Below are positions 59,301 to 64,000 of a stretch of 64,000 nt of DNA, in pieces. The position numbers and the translations under genes are program-made. The stretch is taken from contig NC_071391.1 of the NCBI RefSeq assembly GCF_022682495.2, forward strand, positions 106,685,195 to 106,749,194. The letters are read 5' to 3'. This DNA comes from Desmodus rotundus. Lineage: Eukaryota; Chordata; Mammalia; Chiroptera; Phyllostomidae. Under the pieces are notes generated by a model. That model searched no databases, was not told the origin of the DNA, and saw nothing but the letters and a program-made list of their open reading frames with translations. Position 1 is the stretch's first letter. Each line of letters begins with the position of its first letter.

Positions 59301-61195
59301 CCTCTCTTGGCTCCACCCCAGGGTGTCCTGGCCCCGGTTGTGGCCCAGGTGTGCCACGTGGTGCCCCTGGTGGCCGGTGGCATCTGCCAGTGCCTGGCCG
59401 AGCGCTACACTGTCATCCTATTGGACATGCTACTGGGTCGCATGCTGCCCCAGCTGGTCTGCGGCCTCGTCCTCCGGTGCTCCCTGGAGAGTGGAGCTGG
59501 CCCAGGTGAGCCTGCCACCCCAGCCCTGCCATTGCCTACTCTCAGCCCCTCTTCCCCAGCCCTGCATGACCCCCGTCCCCCTGATTCCGCTGCACCAGAG
59601 AGGACAGGAACTGAACACCTCTGCAGGGCGACCTTGACTGTTTCCTGTCTAGGCCTCACCGCTCTGGAGTCCCTGTGGGGAGAATGGACACCAGAAGACT
59701 CCAAGTGCCAGGTCTGCGTGTCCGTGACCACCCAGGCAGGGAACAGCAGTGAGCAGGCGGTGCCACAGGCAATGCGCCAGGCTTGCCTCGGCTTCCAGAA
59801 TGACAGGCAAAAGGTACAGGGCAGACAACGGGAACTCGGGAACCAGCACCTGCCCGCAGTTTGAACCAGGAAAGGCTTCCCAGCCAGAGATGCACAGAGT
59901 GAGCCAGACCCCTGGCATGGAGGAGCTCAGACAGGACATGGGCTAAACAATGAGGGGACTGTAATAGGGCAAAGCCTGCTATGGTCAGGAGTGGCCTCTG
60001 GTCGAAAGGCACGGGCTCAGAGGATCAGCAGGCCTCCCTCATGGACGAGGTCTGGGGCCTGTTCTCTGTCAGGAGATGAGCCATGCCAAGGCCAGCTGGA
60101 GCAGGAGAGGGCCTAGTCTTCTCTCCGAGGTCCGATCCTGTCGCAGTCCCATCCCTCCTCCCAGTGTGACTCACTGGGGACAAACCCATTTGCAAAAGGA
60201 GAGGTCCTAGAGTCCCAGTCCTAAGAGTGGATGACAGCTCCGTAAAGTAAGACAGATCCCAGGGGGCAGCTTCCTGCACGGCGCTCTCCTGTCAGTGCCC
60301 CCCACTGCCCACCTCACGGCTCAAGGACAAGATGAGCTTTAAGATTTCTTCTAGAACTGAAATTTGGGGGCAGGGGATGGTGGTGCCCAGGTCTCCCAAC
60401 GGAAACCTACATTTCAGCCCATGTCAACTGCTTCAGGGTGCTGATGTCTGGACCTACACCAGGTCAGAGGGAGCCCTGGAGCCACCCAGGTCCACGGAGA
60501 GGCCAGGGTGGCAAGGAGGGGCATCCTGCGGTGGGCCTGGGTGCACCGCACAGTGACTTTCTCCTTCCTCAGTGTGAGCAGTTTGTGGAGCAACACTCCG
60601 TGCAGCTGCAGAGCCTGATGGCCAGGGGCCGGGATGCCCGCACCACCTGCCAGGTGTGCCCCCCCTCCCAGGTGGTCCCTCTACTTTCCTCAGCTCCCAC
60701 AGCCCCCCACCTTCTCTGGTCTGTGATCCACAGAGACCCTACTCCCTGGGCACTGGACAGCCGCCTCCCCTCACTGGTTTAATATAGAAAAGGCAGACTC
60801 AGAGGGCTCAAGAAAAAGACACAAAAGAATGAGAAAGGAGGAGTCTGAGAGGGAGAAGAGCTTGCTCTGATGTGTGCTGTGGGGTGGGGTTGTCCGTGGA
60901 GCCATGTATGTTTGGTGGGCACTCAAAGTGGGTGTCTTGTGATGAGCATCCCATTTCCTCTGGCTCTAAAGTCCCCATGGCCTGGGAGTGGCCTGAGAGG
61001 TCTAGGAGGTCACAGCAAGAGCACCTGCCAGCTGAAGTGAGACTGGCCCCTTCAGGAGCCTCCCATGCCCCTCAGAGCTGAGAATAGGGAGTGCGGGTGG
61101 GGCCTAAGGCCCTAACGCTGTCCCTGTGGCAGGCCCTGGGGGTGTGCACAACCACATTCAGTCCTCTCCAGTGCGTCCTGGAGCCCCACTTCTGA
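53245..61195 (+). CDS. SFTPB: Pulmonary surfactant protein B precursor, ten coding exons
   Basis: SP-B is made by alveolar type II cells, processed to a very hydrophobic 79-residue peptide, and spreads surfactant lipid at the air-liquid surface. Joining exons 53,245-53,308, 53,876-54,006, 54,213-54,284, 54,674-54,799, 55,356-55,508, 55,712-55,801, 59,322-59,505, 59,653-59,813, 60,573-60,653 and 61,133-61,195 gives 374 codons (human 381). Signal peptide 1-21 or so; SapA-like region 28-60; first SapB domain about 66-147; mature peptide 189-267 ([11 protein letters not shown] to VLRCSL); last SapB domain about 289-370. Mature cysteines 8, 11, 35, 46, 48, 71 and 77 are all present, including Cys48, which links dimers. 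The glycosylation site at N304 is kept. Intact; odd points are Pro29 and reduced positive charge in the mature peptide. Confidence 0.97.
53574..53798 (+). mobile_element. Ves SINE in SFTPB intron 1
   Basis: A perfect 16-bp duplication gaaagtgggtttggag (53,558-53,573 and 53,799-53,814) fixes both ends. Near-consensus body; probably a recent insertion. An antisense MIR lies just upstream at about 53,385-53,530. Confidence 0.97.
53876..54006 (+). CDS. SFTPB: SFTPB exon 2 (SapA region)
   Basis: Two acceptors 9 nt apart keep frame: aacag/AAG at 53,876 and gtag/GGA at 53,885. They give EAVG or G before [16 protein letters not shown]. Donor GCC/GTGAGT, phase 0. '[18 protein letters not shown]' equals the mammalian SapA segment. 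Confidence 0.92.
54213..54284 (+). CDS. SFTPB: SFTPB exon 3
   Basis: Acceptor cctcctcag, donor CAG/GTAATA, 24 codons: [20 protein letters not shown] and AIFQ. First helix of the amino-terminal SapB domain. Confidence 0.95.
54674..54799 (+). CDS. SFTPB: SFTPB exon 4
   Basis: Acceptor gctttccag, donor ATC/GTGAGG, 42 codons. '[20 protein letters not shown]' and '[11 protein letters not shown]' match the family. The human N-glycosylation sequon NQT at the exon end is SQI here. Confidence 0.95.
54840..55135 (+). repeat. CA-rich repeat in SFTPB intron 4
   Basis: Degenerate cacaca and cactcaca motifs over about 300 bp. Human SFTPB intron 4 also carries a variable CA-rich repeat. Confidence 0.88.
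55356..55508 (+). CDS. SFTPB: SFTPB exon 5
   Basis: Acceptor ttccccag, donor CAG/GTGAGG, 51 codons. Closes the amino-terminal SapB domain (AICEHLGLC) and encodes a proline-rich linker. The linker is shorter than human, lacking the repeated PLPDPLL unit. Confidence 0.95.
55712..55801 (+). CDS. SFTPB: SFTPB exon 6 (mature peptide start)
   Basis: Acceptor ctctcctctag, donor AAG/GTGAGG, 30 codons. The mature peptide begins at [11 protein letters not shown]; mature residue 16 is Asn where human and mouse have Lys. Confidence 0.97.
56820..57009 (-). mobile_element. Ves SINE in SFTPB intron 6, antisense
   Basis: 'ttttcattgattttagagag', a GA run, 'aactgggaatcgaacctgca' and 'taagccacccagccagggcc' mark an older antisense Ves copy. 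Confidence 0.92.
57330..58690 (+). repeat. Long ancient mammalian repeat in SFTPB intron 6
   Basis: A consensus-like series: 'agctagtgaagggtttcaag', 'caggaatcgaagtgacagaa', 'aagtttgagatgcctgcata', 'ttgtgaaggagggggcaggg'. It resembles a widespread old interspersed repeat whose name I cannot fix by eye. It accounts for the long minus-strand frame at 58,287-59,015. A MIR follows at about 59,115-59,275. Confidence 0.5.
59322..59505 (+). CDS. SFTPB: SFTPB exon 7 (mature peptide, main part)
   Basis: Acceptor ccacccccag-like (caccccag/GGT), donor CCAG/GTGAGC, phase 1. Encodes mature residues 25-79 with '[20 protein letters not shown]'. Mature residue 29 is Pro; residue 72 is Gly. Confidence 0.96.
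59653..59813 (+). CDS. SFTPB: SFTPB exon 8
   Basis: Acceptor tttcctgtctag, donor AAG/GTACAG. Opens the carboxy-terminal SapB domain; '[19 protein letters not shown]' keeps the NSS glycosylation sequon at N304. Confidence 0.95.
60573..60653 (+). CDS. SFTPB: SFTPB exon 9
   Basis: Acceptor ctccttcctcag, donor CAG/GTGTGC (a weaker donor), 27 codons: [15 protein letters not shown] and on to TTCQ. Confidence 0.95.
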
Positions 61196-61217
61196 TGGGA
61201 ACTCAGAGCTGTGCCAG
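61133..61217 (+). CDS. SFTPB: SFTPB exon 10 (stop codon)
   Basis: Acceptor tccctgtggcag. Encodes ALGVC, then SPLQC, ending PHF with TGA at 61,193-61,195; the non-coding remainder ends at gtgccag/GTGAGT. The human gene has the same layout, with the stop in the penultimate exon. Confidence 0.94.
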
Positions 61218-62302
61218 GTGAGTCCACGCCCCCCACTGCTGAGGGGACGGGGAGGGGTGGGGCCTGCACCCATTGGGAGGGTGGCCCTCTGCTCCCCAAG
61301 CAGGAAGAGGCAGCCGCTGCTGCAGGGAGCTCCCTCCTCCTCACAGGCCACACAGCTCACCCTCTGCACTCCCTGATCTTCAGTATTTGCTGCATTCAGG
61401 CCAAGGCCAACCTTTCCTGAAACTCAGGGGAAACCAGACTTTGCTGCCCAAAATGTTGACAGGAACTCCATCATCAACTGACCCTCCCTCCAAGACACTC
61501 TCCCTTCCTCTGTCTCTTCTCAGAGCCATCACCTTAGGACAGAGGGGTGGGTCACATGCAGCCTCTGTGACCCTCAGAGGGACAAACACAACAGTGGACT
61601 TGAAGCCCACTGAGAGCAAACTTGGTCCACTTTACAATTCGGCTTAGAGCCAGCCCCTAACACAACGGTCATTTGTTCATTTCTAAACTCACTTTTCAAA
61701 ACGTACCGAGTGTCCTGGAGCCAGGCCGCATTCCAGGGGCAAGGGCTAGAACTGTGAGTAACTCAGGGAGCCCTCTGCCCTCCTGGAGCTCACACCCCAG
61801 GGTCTACCTCTTCCATCTGAGGGGGAAGCCCAGCCCTGCTCCTGAAACCTACAATCACAAGCCTCTGTGGGAGGCAGTGGGGAGAAAATGGGGAGGAAAT
61901 GTTTGTCCCATCTCAGACCTGTCCCACAGGGACCAGTTGAATGACAGCTGGTGGGACCTAGGGGTCAGGGAGCTGCCCAGGAGACTGGGGCAGCTGACTT
62001 TTCCCAGCTCCCAGGCCTCCCCAAACCAGGAAGAACCCGGCCAACCATCCGTGTTGAAACAGGATGGGCAGTGGGTTGGGATAGTAGGCCTGGGCTCTGG
62101 TTCCAACTCTGCCATTAACTGGACACAGGTCCGCAGCAAAGATATGATGCTGAAAGGGGGGGAACCAAGTAAGGACCGGTGAGGCCATCTCCAGGACTCC
62201 AGAGCTCTCCCACAGGACAAGGCTGCTCCTCAGGCTCCCTGCCCACACTGAGAAGAAGCTTTCACTCCCACACTCACATCCTTTCCTCAAAAGGGATATA
62301 AG

Positions 62303-62507
62303 GCCCTGACTGGTGTGGCTCAGCACGTTGGGCATCGTCCCCCAAACCAAAAGACTAGGAATCACTGGTTTGATTCCCAGTTGGGGCACATGCCTGGGTT
62401 GCAGGCCAGGTCCCTGGTTGGGGGCATGGGAGCGGCAACCAATTAATGTTTCTCTCCCTCCCTTCCCCTCTCTCTAAAAATAAATAAATAAAACCTTTTT
62501 TTAAAAA
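62303..62507 (+). mobile_element. Ves SINE inside the SFTPB 3'UTR
   Basis: Sense-strand Ves with 'gccctgactggtgtggctca' head and the tail 'aaaaataaataaataaaacc'. It lies between the two halves of the UTR that align to the human exon. The tail holds three overlapping AATAAA words (62,479-62,492). Confidence 0.93.
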
Positions 62508-62865
62508 ATCTGTACCTTAAGCTGGTGGACCACAAGCCTGCAACTTGTGCCCTCAGTCCTGAGTCTGTCTTGTCCATTCTATCCATCCTACCTGTAACCG
62601 CAGCCCAAACCAGGGCCACTTGCACCCTCTGTGGGGGTGAGGCACAGTGTCTTCTGGAGGATGTCTGTGAGAAGGAGCTCCAGCCCAGCCCGGCCTCCCC
62701 TCCCCACAGGAGCCAGCCAATTCCCACGGGCCCCACAGCGTCGTTCCCCAGCTCCGAGAGAGAGGAATACAAGCTGGGCCCTGCCTCACTCCAGCTCCAT
62801 CTATGCAAGACACTAGCTTTTATAAATACTGTGCTAGCACTTTCACAAAATTCAAAACTTAGAAG

Positions 62866-62871
62866 AATAAA
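62866..62871 (+). promoter_or_regulatory. SFTPB: Internal AATAAA in SFTPB 3'UTR
   Basis: AATAAA in 'agaagaataaaaaatgagaa', a position I recall as conserved in the human UTR, where it is not the main end. Confidence 0.5.
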
Positions 62872-63178
62872 AAATGAGAACATAAAGTACCATAAAAGAC
62901 AGGCATGAAATCTTTGCTTTTTTTTTTTTAATCAGGAAATCTCTGGCATGATCAAGGACTGGTGGGAAGGTGATTGGGCAAACTTTCCTATTTTAAATGT
63001 TGTGCTGCTTAAGATGTAAAAAGGGGTTTTCTTTTTATCTTTCTGTAAGGTGAGAATCCAACTTTTATCTGAAATTTCAGGTTGTTTGGATTTGTGCTGA
63101 TTTATTTCCTCAAAGCTTAGTTGGTGTTATGCATGCTAAGGGCCAGACCCTATGTCATGCAGCGCCTGTAACAATGCT

Positions 63179-63184
63179 AGTAAA
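63179..63184 (+). promoter_or_regulatory. SFTPB: SFTPB distal poly(A) signal, variant AGTAAA
   Basis: 'gctagtaaagtcctattt' occupies the place of human GCTAATAAAGTCCTATT. The hexamer is AGTAAA, a known but weaker variant. Cleavage would fall near 63,200. Confidence 0.65.
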
Positions 63185-63205
63185 GTCCTATTTCCGTGTA
63201 CCAAA

Positions 63206-63693
63206 AAGAGAAAGACACTCTCCTTTAAGATGCCGCAGAGGCCACAGCCTCACCGTGAAGGTAGCTGATCGGGGGCCTACCTCACTCCCTCCTGGATGAA
63301 CAAGTAGACGCCTGTGTCGCCTCTCCCTCTTATAACTGCTTCCAGCCTGCCCACCCCCTCCCCGCCTGCTCCCAGAGCCCACTCACTGTGATGAGGTGAG
63401 GTGGTTAGGGTTCCAAAACCTCAAAACACAGAAAAAGGAATATGTAAACCTTTAACATTAAAGACCTAAATGCCTGGAAATGTCCTTTAATTTACAAAAG
63501 AACTTCTATCATATTTTTTACTGTTTGTTGTAGAAAACTCAGAAACTGCAGACCAGACAAGAGTGGGGCTCACCCACAACCCCACCAGTGCCAGGAGAGC
63601 ACCAGAGCAGGACGTATGCTTTTCAATCCGCTTTCCATGCCCATCTACCACTCACGCACCAAGTGGGAGCTTTCTAGACAATCTTCTTTCTTT
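63206..63693. other. Downstream of SFTPB; no gene recognised
   Basis: No exon of the expected neighbour USP39 was recognised. Confidence 0.45.
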
Positions 63694-63895
63694 TTTAAAA
63701 AAGATTTATTTATTTTTAGAGAGAGGGGAAGGGAGGAAGAGAGGGAGAGAAACATCAGTGTGTGGTTGCCTCTTGAGCACCCCCTACTGGGGACCTGGCC
63801 CACAACCCAGGCATGTGATCTGACTGGGAATTGAACCTTTGACCCTTTGGTTCGCAGGCTGGCACCTAATCCACTGAGCCACACCAGCCAGTGCC
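63694..63895 (-). mobile_element. Ves SINE, antisense
   Basis: 'aaagatttatttatttttag', purine block, 'gactgggaattgaacctttg' and 'actgagccacaccagccagt' mark a well-preserved Ves copy. Nothing is seen in the last 105 bp of the window. Confidence 0.95.
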
Positions 63896-64000
63896 CTGCT
63901 CTTGAGGAAAGGATGATACACACAAATTCTCACCCTCTGAATTTAAACTTTTAAGTAGAGTTTTGTAAATCTATAGCAGACTATTGTCTTTAAAGTCATT

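Larger units (their letters stand above)
62137..63205 (+). other. SFTPB: SFTPB exon 11 (3'UTR)
   Basis: From about 62,510 the sequence aligns in order with my memory of the human 3'UTR: 'gctggtggaccac', 'ttcaaaacttagaagaataa', 'aagatgtaaaaaggggtttt', 'tctttctgtaaggtgagaat', 'acaatgctagtaaagtccta'. The 5' part aligns more weakly, and the acceptor gtccgcag at 62,129-62,136 is a proposal. A Ves element sits inside. Confidence 0.75.

Noticed and set aside
63206..64000. 3' end of USP39
   Set aside because: Expected to the right of SFTPB, but no ubiquitin-protease exon was found.
1..64000. CRISPR arrays, operons or bacterial insertion sequences
   Set aside because: No regularly spaced repeats or prokaryotic gene arrangement; the sequence is mammalian.

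Overview
This window is vertebrate nuclear DNA, almost certainly from a bat (Chiroptera, probably Yangochiroptera). About 21 tRNA-derived SINEs of the bat Ves type are scattered through it. They have a 5' head resembling 'ccctggctggtgtggctcag', an RNA polymerase III B-box 'ggttcgattcc', and a TC-rich tail ending in 'aaataaataaaatc'. LINE-1 pieces end in a 3'UTR with the tail motif 'gacaactgtaattgaac'. MIR, L2 and MaLR relics and spliced genes also fit a placental mammal. No prokaryotic gene organisation, CRISPR array or recognisable recent DNA transposon was seen.

Two protein-coding genes are supported, both encoding saposin-fold proteins. GNLY (granulysin / NK-lysin) lies on the minus strand, with five coding exons between 29,695 and 25,937. 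SFTPB (pulmonary surfactant protein B) lies on the plus strand, with ten coding exons from 53,245 to 61,195 and a 3'UTR exon reaching about 63,200. They are head to head, as are human GNLY and SFTPB on chromosome 2p11.2, so ATOH8 would be expected left of the window and USP39 to the right; neither was recognised here. All splice sites used are GT/AG and the reading frames join without a stop. GNLY would be a 166-residue lymphocyte granule effector. SFTPB would be a 374-residue (or 371-residue) precursor of the 79-residue lung surfactant peptide.

Layout: 1-25.8 kb is intergenic (MaLR, L2, MIR, Ves, a HAL1-like L1, a large inverted L1 block at 19-22.5 kb and an L1 5' fragment at 22.6-24.1 kb). 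25.8-29.7 kb is GNLY. 29.7-53.1 kb is the intergenic gap between the divergent promoters, built largely from L1 and Ves insertions plus a probable solo retroviral LTR. 53.1-63.2 kb is SFTPB, and 63.2-64 kb is downstream sequence with one Ves element.

No wholly new system was found. The observations most worth checking are: an extra cysteine and an altered C-terminus in GNLY; a Ves element inside the SFTPB 3'UTR; amino-acid and promoter changes in SFTPB; a 40-bp tRNA-Glu 5'-half insertion with perfect 15-bp target duplications; a Ves-L1 chimera; and one target site used twice by retrotransposition. Repeat family names come from recognition by eye, and their ends are approximate except where target duplications fix them.
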